In this document: positions 41,136 to 50,900 of the stretch, piece after piece
How positions within the stretch are numbered: position 1 is the stretch's first letter
How the letters are laid out: each line of letters opens with the position of its first letter
Assembly (NCBI RefSeq): GCF_005869225.1
Contig: NZ_SWFP01000002.1
Span: 806,001-870,000 of the forward strand
Direction of reading: 5' to 3'
Source: Dyadobacter bucti
GTDB taxonomy: Bacteria; Bacteroidota; Bacteroidia; Cytophagales; Spirosomataceae
DNA: 64,000 bases
Notes under the pieces: model-generated
Told to the model about the DNA's origin: nothing
The model's database searches: none
The model's input: only the letters and a program-made list of their open reading frames with translations
Program-made: the position numbers and the translations under genes

Positions 41136-42695
41136 TTAATCCAGTATGTCAGCAACGACAGTCAGTATGCTTTTTTCATCAACTGTGATTGTCGACGTGC
41201 CTTTCACATCCGGGACCCGTTGTAAGTCGTCCGTTGAGGACGTTTTGTAAATTTTCAGATTTGACAGGTTCTGGCCTGCCATTTTTAAATTCACCTCCAC
41301 CGGCTTTTCCTGCTGATTGATCATGACAGTGACCAGTTTATTATCCTTGTTTTTGTATGACGAGACCAGCAGATCTGTGCCACCGGTTGAAACCTCGGCA
41401 TCCATTCTTATCGCGCCCGGGCGGATAAACCGGCTGTAATTGCCCAACGCCCAAAGCATTTTCGAGGCCCTGTAATCACCGTCTGTTTTGTTTTTATCAA
41501 TGTAAATCAGCCCGTCCTTGTAATCATAAGGCGAAATGGCGATCCACCAGTGCCAGGCAGACGCATTTGCATTAGCGAGATCATTGTGGATTACTTTCGC
41601 GATATAAAGGGCAGGATTAATCCCCAGGTCCTTGCCCCCTCCTTTGATTTCACCTTCATTATCTCCCAGGATACAATATTCAGACATCCAGTATTTCAGG
41701 CCTGGTGCAGCATGCAGAGCAGATGCTACCTCCCTCCTTTTGGCCGCGGCGCTTTGATACGGTGACGTCGTAAAATAGCTGTGACCGGAAATAGCCTGGG
41801 TTACGTTGGGAAGGTTACCAACATAGTCCGCAGAACTTTTAGTAAAGAATGCGGCGATCTGGCTGCCCCGCCCCTGCTTGTTGAAGTCCGAATACAAGTA
41901 ATCGATCTGGCCGGCCTCTGCCACATCGATGTGGGTCGGCAGATTTTTTTTGAGCAATGATGCGCTCAATGATCTCACGATTCCTGCTATTTCATTATTG
42001 TAAAACGGTGTTCCTTCCTGCCCGCCGTCGCTCCAGTCCCACTGCGGCTCGTTGACAGGACTGATGTGGTTGAAAGTAATACCGGTTTTGACCTTTACTC
42101 CTGCAACAACATCGGCTATAAAATCGGTAAATTTGCCAAAATTCTCAGCGATCAGGTTCGGTTTTCCGTTGTTTGCATACCCCTTTTTGTTAATTGTAAA
42201 CTGCACTGGCGGGCTGTTCGGAAACGCCAGGAATTCATTGACCCCACGCTCCTTGGCGGCATTGAGAAACCAGACCTGCCCTGCCTGCTTGTTCCAGTTG
42301 TAAGTTCCGTCGTTATTGAGAAAGGACTCGGCTCGCCTCCATTCATCTTTTATTCCGCTGGCGTCACCCTGCTCGGCAGTGCCGGCACCGATGTTGAATC
42401 GCCATAAAGACAATCCGATACCTTTTGGCTGACCGCTGGCGAGGGTGTCGCTGCTGAAAAGCAGGTCAGCAATTCCGTTTCTTTTAGCGTCGGGCCAGTT
42501 GCCGACAAACTGGCATGACCACGCATCGGAAGCTCCGAAATGATCGATTGTCTGAAAGGTTTTCGCCGGATTGACCGAAACGGTTATCCCGCTTGTTTCT
42601 CCGGACTGTTTTTTGTCCTCCGGCTCGCCCCCGGCACAGGATGCGAAAGAACAAATAAGGGCTATTGCTGAAAAGAGTTTTGGGTATGGTTTCAA
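41136..42695 (-). CDS. GH30-family glycoside hydrolase, lipoprotein
   Basis: 519 residues. The lipoprotein signal ends at Cys20 (LICSFASCAGGEP), so the enzyme is anchored in the membrane, probably at the cell surface. GH30 hallmarks are TFQTIDHFGASDAWSCQFVG at the start, the acid/base Glu in NHISPVNEPQWDW and the nucleophile Glu in YWMSEYCILGD, followed by a C-terminal beta domain (LLVSSYKNKDNKLVTVMINQ). Family members cleave beta-1,6-galactan, beta-1,6-glucan, glucosylceramide or xylan; I cannot choose among them. It is the last gene of the second PUL, after susD and a 208-base gap with a hairpin. Confidence 0.88.
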   Translation of the reverse strand: MKPYPKLFSAIALICSFASCAGGEPEDKKQSGETSGITVSVNPAKTFQTIDHFGASDAWSCQFVGNWPDAKRNGIADLLFSSDTLASGQPKGIGLSLWRFNIGAGTAEQGDASGIKDEWRRAESFLNNDGTYNWNKQAGQVWFLNAAKERGVNEFLAFPNSPPVQFTINKKGYANNGKPNLIAENFGKFTDFIADVVAGVKVKTGITFNHISPVNEPQWDWSDGGQEGTPFYNNEIAGIVRSLSASLLKKNLPTHIDVAEAGQIDYLYSDFNKQGRGSQIAAFFTKSSADYVGNLPNVTQAISGHSYFTTSPYQSAAAKRREVASALHAAPGLKYWMSEYCILGDNEGEIKGGGKDLGINPALYIAKVIHNDLANANASAWHWWIAISPYDYKDGLIYIDKNKTDGDYRASKMLWALGNYSRFIRPGAIRMDAEVSTGGTDLLVSSYKNKDNKLVTVMINQQEKPVEVNLKMAGQNLSNLKIYKTSSTDDLQRVPDVKGTSTITVDEKSILTVVADILD

Positions 42696-42764
42696 AATAA
42701 ATTTGGTTTAGGCCCCTCGGCTGCGCTCGGGAGGACCAATGTTAGGTTTCGAGTCGTATGCCGC

Positions 42765-42809
42765 CGTCGAGATGTTGCGCACCCGCCTTCGAATGCGCAA
42801 CTATCGACG
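42765..42809. other. Imperfect hairpin between susD and the GH30 gene
   Basis: CGTCGAGATGTTGCGCA pairs with TGCGCAACTATCGACG apart from a small bulge, with a 12-base loop. On the minus strand (the PUL transcript) no U-run follows, so it is more likely a processing or stability element than a terminator; on the plus strand it is followed by TTTTTATTATT but no gene reads into it. Confidence 0.5.
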
Positions 42810-42903
42810 TTTTTATTATTTAATGTACTAAATAAAGACAATTATATGATCATTCTGGACGTCATAATGCGGCTAACCGCCAAATGGCTGGGATGTTTAT
42901 GGA

Positions 42904-44589
42904 TCAGTACCCCGGATTCTGTTCCAGCTTGTTGTTGGATGCCTGGATTTCTGAACGTGGAATCGGTAGCCAGTACTGTTTTTCTGCAAATGTTTTGCCG
43001 GTCAGGGCCTCTTTGCGGGTATAGGTAAAGGCATTTCCATTCTTTCCGATCTCGATTCCATACGCAGGAACATTCTCTGTTTCAGGGGCAATCTTCCAAC
43101 GACGTACATCGTAGTAACGGTGCTCCTCAAACGCAAGTTCGATCCTGCGCTCGTTCCGGATACGGGCACGCATCTGTGCCTGTGTCAGTCCGGCAGGTAT
43201 TACCGGCATCATCACACCCGGCCGCTGCCTGACCGCATTGATTGCTGCATATACCGAAGCATCAGGCCCCACAGCTTCGTTTTGCGCTTCCGCATAATTG
43301 AGCAATATTTCGGCATACCGGAAATAGATCCAGGTTTGCGTGCCCGCCACGTCCCATGGATTGTCGATGGGCAGTGCATCATCCATGAATTTTTTAAGAT
43401 AATAGCCCGTTTTGGAGGTGTTCCAGTTGGACGGTCCATCCTTGCTGTCCTTACCTCCCGGGGTGAAAGTCTGCACGGTGCTGTTCCGGTAGGGCGCTCC
43501 ATTGTACAGGATAGTTTCATAAAATCTTGGATCACGGCCCTTATAAGGATCCTGCGGATTGTAGCTTGTTCCTGCATCGGTGATTTTGGTACCGTCTATC
43601 ATTTCATAGTCGTTGACCAGATTTTGCACCGGCACATTCCCTCCCCAGGCGTTATAGCTGTTTGGCCCGTTTGAAATCTCAAGACAAACGTGACGCGCCC
43701 CAACGGCATACAACCTGCCCAATATGATCTCGGAATGATCCTTGGTTGTGAATATTTTTCCGTAACCACCTGTATATAAGCTGTATTTATTCAAATCCAT
43801 CACTGCTTTGGCGGCGGCTGCGGCCTGTGCCCAGGTAGCCGAGTTATACAACGGACTAGCGCCATACAAAAGCAAACGGGCTTTCAGCGCCATGGCTGCA
43901 CCTTTTGTTGCGCGGCCGAGTTTCCATGAGTTATTATCATTATCCAGTGGCAAAAGCGTCGCGGCTTCATCAAGCTCTGCAACCGTGTAGTCGATGCCGG
44001 CTTTGATGTCCGAGCGATTGAAAAGATCCTGGCTGGATAGATCATCACTCAGTTCGTACACTTTATCTCCCAGCAAAACCACCTTCCCGTAGTTGCGGAT
44101 CAGGTCCTGGTAGCGAAACGCACGCAGAAAGCGCAGCTCACCTTTCAGCCTGTTTTTCTTGCCATCACTCATCGGCACCTGGTCGATATTGGCCAATGCG
44201 TAGTTGATCTCGCGGATGCTCCTGTAACTTCTCCCCCACAAAGTGCCTGCAATACCTGTATTTTCCGGTGCGATCTGCCCACGCTGAACCAGCCAGGTGT
44301 TATCATCATTGTTATAGATCGATTCGTCTGTCAGCGAAGACCACATTGCATATTCGAAGCCACGGCCAAATCCCGGCAAAGTCCCCTCAGCTTCTTTATC
44401 CGTCAGCCTGGTACCCAGGTACCTGTTCACCACGTAGGCTTCAAAAAGTACCGAATCGGATAAAATAGACGCATCTGAAACCCGGTCTGTTGGCACCACA
44501 TCCAGGAAATTCTCCTGACAGGCTGACACGATCAACGCCATCGCGGCGAAAACGGTTGCTATTGAACTATTTCTTATTTGCTTTATCAT
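42904..44589 (-). CDS. SusD-family lipoprotein of the GH30 PUL
   Basis: 561 residues with a lipoprotein signal ending at Cys24 (AAMALIVSACQENFLDVVPT). The SusD/RagB fold is seen in LKGELRFLRAFRYQDLIRNY near the middle of the first TPR units, then FRYAEILLNYAEAQNEAVGP and RIRNERRIELAFEEHRYYDV, and the C-terminal YWLPIPRSEIQASNNKLEQN. Unlike the other susD in this window it is intact. It binds the target glycan at the surface and works as the lid of the SusC pore coded 11 bases upstream. Confidence 0.94.
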   Translation of the reverse strand: MIKQIRNSSIATVFAAMALIVSACQENFLDVVPTDRVSDASILSDSVLFEAYVVNRYLGTRLTDKEAEGTLPGFGRGFEYAMWSSLTDESIYNNDDNTWLVQRGQIAPENTGIAGTLWGRSYRSIREINYALANIDQVPMSDGKKNRLKGELRFLRAFRYQDLIRNYGKVVLLGDKVYELSDDLSSQDLFNRSDIKAGIDYTVAELDEAATLLPLDNDNNSWKLGRATKGAAMALKARLLLYGASPLYNSATWAQAAAAAKAVMDLNKYSLYTGGYGKIFTTKDHSEIILGRLYAVGARHVCLEISNGPNSYNAWGGNVPVQNLVNDYEMIDGTKITDAGTSYNPQDPYKGRDPRFYETILYNGAPYRNSTVQTFTPGGKDSKDGPSNWNTSKTGYYLKKFMDDALPIDNPWDVAGTQTWIYFRYAEILLNYAEAQNEAVGPDASVYAAINAVRQRPGVMMPVIPAGLTQAQMRARIRNERRIELAFEEHRYYDVRRWKIAPETENVPAYGIEIGKNGNAFTYTRKEALTGKTFAEKQYWLPIPRSEIQASNNKLEQNPGY

Positions 44590-44600
44590 ATCAATTTCAA

Positions 44601-47600
44601 TTAAAACTTAATATTTAAACCCAGGTTCATGATCCTCTGCTGCGGGTAAAACTGACCGCTGGCGTTGTCACCTTCGGGATCAAAATCCTTCACACCGGTG
44701 ATGGTAAGCAGGTTAAAGGCACTTGCGTAAATCCTGAGGGACGAGATTTTGATTTTGGACAAAGCTGCTTTTGGCAGTGTGTAGCCGATCTCGACATTTT
44801 TAAGCCTTAAAAAAGACGCATTGTTAAGCCAGAAATCATTTTTGTAAAGACCACCATTGATCGATGACGACGCCCTCGTGTCAACCCGCGGATAGGTTCC
44901 CTCCGGATTGGAAGGACTCCACCGGTTATCAGCCCAGCTGCTGTAAAAGTTACCCACCTGCCCTGATTCCGGTAATACATATTGACTCACCATGCCCTGC
45001 CCGGCAAATACAACAGAGGCATCAAATGCTTTGTAACCTCCATTGAAAACAAGTCCGTACGTCAGCAAAGGCACATTTCCATAATCCGACCGTACCTGGT
45101 CGTCGGCTGTGATTTCACCGTCTTGGTTGTAGTCTTCGAGGATCAGGTCGCCGAGACGCGTACCCGGTAATTTCGGATATTGATCAAGGTCGGCCTGGCT
45201 GCGGAAAATACCCAGCGTACGGTAATAAAGGTCGCGGTACAGAGCTCCGCCGGTCTGGCGCTGGTAGTCGAGCAGGCCCGGAGCTTCGTCGATGAATACA
45301 ATCTTGCTTTTCGCATAGGTAACATTTCCCGAAATCGAGTAGCGGAAAGCACCTGAGTGATTGTAACCAAGGGTAGCTTCTATCCCGTTGCTGTTTACCT
45401 TTCCGATGTTCTGGTCAGGGACCAATGGCGTGTTATCATTGGTTTTATATGGATTCACGATACCGGAGGTGTTGGGGATGGACGCGTTGCGTGCAGCAAG
45501 GATATCCGATCTTTTCTGCTGAAAATAGATAAATTCCAGACTAAAATTTTTCAGGAAAACTGTGTTGATACCCAAATCCATTTTCTTGGCAACCTCCCAG
45601 GTAATGTTCGGGTTGGCCAGTTTGGTGAGGTCAATTCCGGGTGTAATAACATTGGAACCCAGCACATACTGGTTATTGAACGAGTAATTGTTATAATATT
45701 GAAACTGCCCGACATTATCATTTCCAAGCGAACCATAAGAAGCCCGCAGTTTCAGGTCACTGATAAAACCGACGGTATTTTTAAACCAATCTTCTTCCGA
45801 AATCCGGTAACCCGCCGATATCGATGGAAAGAACCCATACTGCTTTCCTTTCGGAAAAACCGACGAGCCATCGAGCCTCGCCTGCACTTCTGCCAGGTAC
45901 TTTTCATTGAAATTATAGGCAAAACGACCGATCACACTTTTACGGGTGAAGTTGTAGCTTTTACCCGAGTTGTTTTTGTCGGTGGCTGCCGCCCCGCCCT
46001 GAGACAGCTCAGGTGTAGACGCTGTCGGGAAGTTGATCCGCGAAGCGCCGAAAGTATTTTCATTACGCTTGTTTTGCTCGTATGCCACGAATGCGTTCAC
46101 ATTGTGCCCGCCCAGCTGACGCTGAAAGGCTATACGCAAGTTCTGGGTTATATTTGTGATGTTAACCTGCGACTGGGTCAGGGAGGCAGCACCTGCTGAG
46201 CCGCCGGTCACCACCGGATTGTAAGCGCTGGTGGCCTTGTCGTAGCTGTAAAGCGTGTAAGGTACACTGAAAGTCTTGCTGAAATTAAAAGATTTATCCG
46301 CCGAGTAGAAACCATCCACTGACAATCCTTCGAGGAACGGCATCTGATAGCTCGCGCGCAAAATCCCGTTGAAAACCGATGTCGGGTTGCTGGTGGTACC
46401 GCCCATATCCGTTCCCAGTACTACCGGATTGCTGTTTTCCACCCCTGTAGAATAATTTCCGTTGGGATAGCGAGCGATCACCGTAGGATATGCCCTGTAA
46501 ATTGAACGGAAAGTATTTCCTGCCGAAGATACCGGGAATGCCCTGTTTTCCTGGCGCCCTGATAGCCCAAGACTTACAGTAAAATCCCTGGTGATATTGG
46601 CATCGATATTCGACCTGAAATTGTATTGTTTGTATTTCGTAGCACCGTTTTTATACAAACCATCCTGATAAATTGTACCGAGAGAAACATAATATCTCAC
46701 ATTTTCGGTACCTCCGTTGATACCCAGATTATGCTGATTCTGCAATGCAAAATTTTTCAAAGTTTCTTTCTGCCAGTTCGTATTCGGGTAGTTGAGCGGA
46801 TCAGAACCATTTCTGAACTTCTCGATCTCTTCTGCCGAATAAAACTGGTTCATGCCGCCTGCCGGGTTGTTGTAATAGTCTATTTCGTTTAAAATCGTTG
46901 CATAAGTAGGTGCATCGGCCAGGTTCGGCAACCGGGTCGGTGAAGAAAATCCCTGGTTGAAACTGTAAGAGATAACAGGCTTTCCGGTTGTGCCTTTCTT
47001 GGTTGTAACCAGGATCACGCCATTTGCAGCGCGGCTTCCATAAACCGCCGCCGATGCGTCTTTCAGGATAGAAATACTCTCAATATCATTGGGGTCCAGA
47101 CGCTCCAGACCACCCACCTGACCGGGAATACCGTCCACGACGATCAGTACGTCACTATTTCCGGTAGACGCAAATCCGCGTATCGTGTAGCTGGAACCGT
47201 CATAGCCAGGTTCGCCTCCACGGTTGTTGGCCACAAACCCCGAAAACCGGCCGGCAAGAGAATTTGAAAGGTTAGGCTGCGGACTTTTCACAATATCGGA
47301 ACCCTTTACTTCGGAGACCGACCCCGTAAGCGTCGCCTTTTTCTGCGTACCATAACCTACCACTACGATCTCTTCCAGCGTCTTATCATTGGTAGCCAGC
47401 TTTACATCGACCTGACTGCGGTTGGTGACCGCAATTTCCTGGTTGATATAACCGATATAGGTAAAAACCAGCGTACCGTTTCCGTCCGAGATACTGATAG
47501 TGTATTTACCATCCGCGTCGGTAGTTGTCCCGATAGAAGTACCCTTTAAAATCACGCTGGCACCGGGAAGCGCCTCACCGTCTTCGGAAGTGACAACCCC

Positions 47601-47741
47601 TTTTACAGTAAAAGCATTTTGGGCAAAACTACAAAATGAGGTCATCAGCAAAAGCCCCGCCAACACCATCAGCTTCCTCACTCCGCAGCACATTCTGAAC
47701 ACACCGGGCCAAGCCTCGTTTTTTGGAATAGATTTCTTCAT
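44601..47741 (-). CDS. SusC-family TonB-dependent transporter of the GH30 PUL
   Basis: 1046 residues: a signal peptide, a carboxypeptidase-like domain (FTVKGVVTSEDGEALPGASV to TLVFTYIGYINQEIAVTNRS), the signature EIVVVGYGTQKKATLTGSVS, a plug (IRGFASTGNSDVLIVVDGIP) and the barrel to the last strand (RIMNLGLNIKF). It transports oligosaccharides through the outer membrane. A good promoter lies 60 bases upstream, separate from the hybrid sensor gene, which ends in its own terminator. Induction by that sensor is the usual arrangement in such loci. Confidence 0.95.
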   Translation of the reverse strand: MKKSIPKNEAWPGVFRMCCGVRKLMVLAGLLLMTSFCSFAQNAFTVKGVVTSEDGEALPGASVILKGTSIGTTTDADGKYTISISDGNGTLVFTYIGYINQEIAVTNRSQVDVKLATNDKTLEEIVVVGYGTQKKATLTGSVSEVKGSDIVKSPQPNLSNSLAGRFSGFVANNRGGEPGYDGSSYTIRGFASTGNSDVLIVVDGIPGQVGGLERLDPNDIESISILKDASAAVYGSRAANGVILVTTKKGTTGKPVISYSFNQGFSSPTRLPNLADAPTYATILNEIDYYNNPAGGMNQFYSAEEIEKFRNGSDPLNYPNTNWQKETLKNFALQNQHNLGINGGTENVRYYVSLGTIYQDGLYKNGATKYKQYNFRSNIDANITRDFTVSLGLSGRQENRAFPVSSAGNTFRSIYRAYPTVIARYPNGNYSTGVENSNPVVLGTDMGGTTSNPTSVFNGILRASYQMPFLEGLSVDGFYSADKSFNFSKTFSVPYTLYSYDKATSAYNPVVTGGSAGAASLTQSQVNITNITQNLRIAFQRQLGGHNVNAFVAYEQNKRNENTFGASRINFPTASTPELSQGGAAATDKNNSGKSYNFTRKSVIGRFAYNFNEKYLAEVQARLDGSSVFPKGKQYGFFPSISAGYRISEEDWFKNTVGFISDLKLRASYGSLGNDNVGQFQYYNNYSFNNQYVLGSNVITPGIDLTKLANPNITWEVAKKMDLGINTVFLKNFSLEFIYFQQKRSDILAARNASIPNTSGIVNPYKTNDNTPLVPDQNIGKVNSNGIEATLGYNHSGAFRYSISGNVTYAKSKIVFIDEAPGLLDYQRQTGGALYRDLYYRTLGIFRSQADLDQYPKLPGTRLGDLILEDYNQDGEITADDQVRSDYGNVPLLTYGLVFNGGYKAFDASVVFAGQGMVSQYVLPESGQVGNFYSSWADNRWSPSNPEGTYPRVDTRASSSINGGLYKNDFWLNNASFLRLKNVEIGYTLPKAALSKIKISSLRIYASAFNLLTITGVKDFDPEGDNASGQFYPQQRIMNLGLNIKF

Positions 47742-47800
47742 ACATCAATGGTTAAATAATTGAGATAATTGGCCGTCATTTTTTATATCATTTGACCAAT

Positions 47801-47829
47801 CAAAAGTATGATTATTTGTATTTGAGCAA
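47801..47829 (-). promoter_or_regulatory. Promoter of susC in the GH30 PUL
   Basis: On the minus strand TTG (47829-47827), an 18-base spacer and TACTTTTG (47808-47801), an exact fit to TAnnTTTG. The start codon of susC follows 59 bases later. Confidence 0.65.
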
Positions 47830-47867
47830 CGGGGGACATTCTCACATTAAAAAGGGGGTATATCAAT

Positions 47868-47903
47868 AAAAAAAGCCCGATTCAAAGGAAATCGGGCTTT
47901 TTT
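47868..47903 (-). terminator. Terminator after the hybrid two-component gene
   Basis: AAAAAAAGCCCGATT and AATCGGGCTTTTTTT form a perfect stem with a 6-base loop. The U-run is present in both orientations. It lies about 85 bases after the stop of the sensor gene and just upstream of the susC promoter, so the regulator and the PUL are separate transcripts. Confidence 0.85.
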
Positions 47904-47988
47904 TGCCAGGATTTTTCAATAAAGTCGATTAATTGTTCAATTCATGAGGCGGTTGTCGTCCTTCGGCTCCGTTTCGGAACACAGTAGA

Positions 47989-50900
47989 TTACCCGTCCAG
48001 ACGATTCTGAAAAATCCCCTTATTGATCTGGAAGTTTTCATGAAACGGGTTTCGGAATTTCTTGATGTACTCAGAAGGTTTCATGCCGAACAGTTTGTGG
48101 AACTGCTCCCGGAAATACTTGATATCGTTGATACCGACCTGATAGGCCACTTCGGAAATCGTGATGTCGGTGGTTATCAGGATCTGTGCCGCGCGGCGCA
48201 GACGGATAAACCGGATAAAACTATTGGTCGACTGCCCGGAAATCGACTTGATCCTGTTGTATAATGTGGAATGGCTCATTCCTATTTCAGCCGCCAGCAC
48301 TTTGATCGAGAACTCCGGATCAGTCAAATGGTTTTCAACCACCCGGATACATTCTTTCAAAAATTCCTTATACTCGGATGATATCTTGAAATCATTGGCC
48401 TGCAAGGTGATTTCATTGTAAAAATACCTTTGCAGATCATTACGGCTTTTCAGGATCGCATCCACGCGGGCCACCAGCATAGCTTTATCGAAAGGTTTGC
48501 CGATGTAATCGTCGGCGCCTCCCTCTATACCTTTCAGCTTTACTTCCTGGGAAGTACTGGCCGTGAGCAAAACCACCGGAATGTGGCTCAAAGCCATATC
48601 TGACTTGATCTGCGAGCACATTTCAATGCCGCTCATGCCACCCATCATCACATCGCTGATCACAATATCAGGCAGATTTTTGCGTACAAGCGCTAAACCG
48701 TCTTCACCGTTTTCGGCCTGTAAAAGCTTGAATTTTCCAGAAAAAGCCTGACCAATATACTGCCTGATGTCTGCGTCGTCTTCCACGATCAGCATCGATT
48801 TGACATCCGTACTCAGCTCATCGACCACCAGCTGATGTTTTGATATGGCGGACGAAGCCAGCAGAATATCGTCTTCCGACAGCTCTCCCAGCAGAACGGA
48901 GCTACGATCAACAATTTCCGGACTTTCATTTTCCAGAACCAGTTCCGGATGGTTTTTCCATAACAACACTTTAAAAACCGTCCCTTTTCCGACGTTTGAT
49001 TCGTAAGATATGGTTCCGAAATGGCTCTCCACAAAAGTTTTGGTGAGGTACAGCCCGATGCCAAAACCGCCCTTCGAAGGAAACCGGCTATCCTGAAACT
49101 GGTGGAAAACAGAAAAAATCTGATCCCCTGCTTCCTTCGGGATCCCCTGCCCCGAATCGCTGACTGTGATCAGCACCTGCTCTTCCAGCTCTGTAATATC
49201 CAGTACTACCGTCCCGTTTCTGGGTGTGTATTTGAGCGCATTGGAAACCAGGTTGAACAGAGCAATCTCAATTTTTTCCCGGTCCGCGACGATTTCCAGA
49301 TTTTCATCCGCACCCACGAACTGATAACTGATGTTTTTTTGGTCGGCCTGATGCGTAAAACACTGAAATACTTCCAGTGCCAGCTTGGTAATATTCTGGA
49401 CTGCCGGTTTCAGTTTGTCAGCCTGCAGGTCGGCTTTCCGGAAAAGCAGCAGCTGATCCACCATACTGAGCAAACGTTTGGCATTCCGGTACACAATATT
49501 GAGGCTGTTGTGCTCCTGGTCACGGTTATCCATTTTCAGCAAAAGCTCTTTGACCGGATTAATGATCAATGTCAGCGGGGTCCTGAACTCGTGGGAGATA
49601 TGGGTAAAAAAGGCCAGTTTCTTTTCGTTCAGCTCCTTCTCTTTTTGTGTTTCAAAATGCGCCAGCCGTACTTCGTATTTCAGTTTTGCCTGCCTGATCT
49701 TGTATTGCTGGTAATAGTAAATCACCGTTCCGATGAGCGCCACATACAGCAGATAAGCCCACCAGGTCTGATACCAGGGCGGCAGCACATGTATCTGCAA
49801 AGCCGCCGAGTCCTCAAACCACACCCCATCCTGATTGGCCGTTTTGACCCTGAAAATATAGGTTCCGGCGGGAAGGTATCGGTAAGTTGCCGAGCGCTCG
49901 TTCTGCACAAAGTTCCAGTCTCTATCCAATCCTTCCAGCTTGTAAGCAAAGCTGTTCCGGTCGGGGTAAGCGTAATTTAATGCAGTGTACTGGATCGAAA
50001 ATACCGATTGATTGGGTTGCAGGACAATGTCGTGCTGGTCGCCTATCTGCCGGCTGAGAATAATCCTTCCGTCCTTCTTCGCCCCTACCTCCACATTCTG
50101 TCCGAAAAGCTGCAGACCTGTGATCATGACCTTGGGTTTGTAACCCGAAGGGCCTATGTCTTTGGGATAAAACAAGTTCCAACCCTCCGTGCCGCCGAAA
50201 ACCATCGATTGCTCACGCGCATTGTACAATGCAGAATTGGGATTAAACTGCCCTTTCTGGAGACCATTGCTCTGATCGTAATGATCGATACTCCTGGTAG
50301 ACAGCGTCATCCGCGAGAGTCCCTTGTTGGTACTGAACCACATTTTATCAATGCTCTCAGGCTGAATGGCGTAAATCACATTATTGGCCAGCCCGTTCTT
50401 TTCGGTAAAGTGCCGGGTAGTCTGGTTTTTTGTATCGTAAATCAAAAGTCCGTTTCCCTCAGAGCCAACCCATAGCCTTTGCAGGACATCAAAATGCAGG
50501 GATAAAATAATCTTATTGGAAAGGTAAACAGCCTTTTTCGGATCATTGAAAAATGACTTGAACTGCATGGCATCAACATCCAGATAATTGAGCCCGCCGC
50601 CATAAGTCCCGATCCACAAATTTCCTGTCTGATCTTCCGCAATAGCCCGAACATCATTGGAATTAATGCTGCTGTTGGTGGTTACAAAATTCGCGAACTT
50701 CCCTGTTTTTTTGTCCAGCCGTGCCAGCCCCCCTCCGTTGGTCCCGACCCATATATTCCCTTTACGGTCTTCGAAAATAACGCGGACGTCATTCTTGGCC
50801 AGGCTTGTCGGGTCACCCGGAATATTTGCATATTGTTTAAAAGAATCCTTCGCAGGATTGTACAGAAAAAGTCCTTTGGAATATGTGCCGAACCAGAGCT

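Noticed and set aside
45357..46199. Long plus-strand open frame (280 codons) inside the second susC
   Set aside because: Antisense shadow of a well-supported TonB-dependent transporter.
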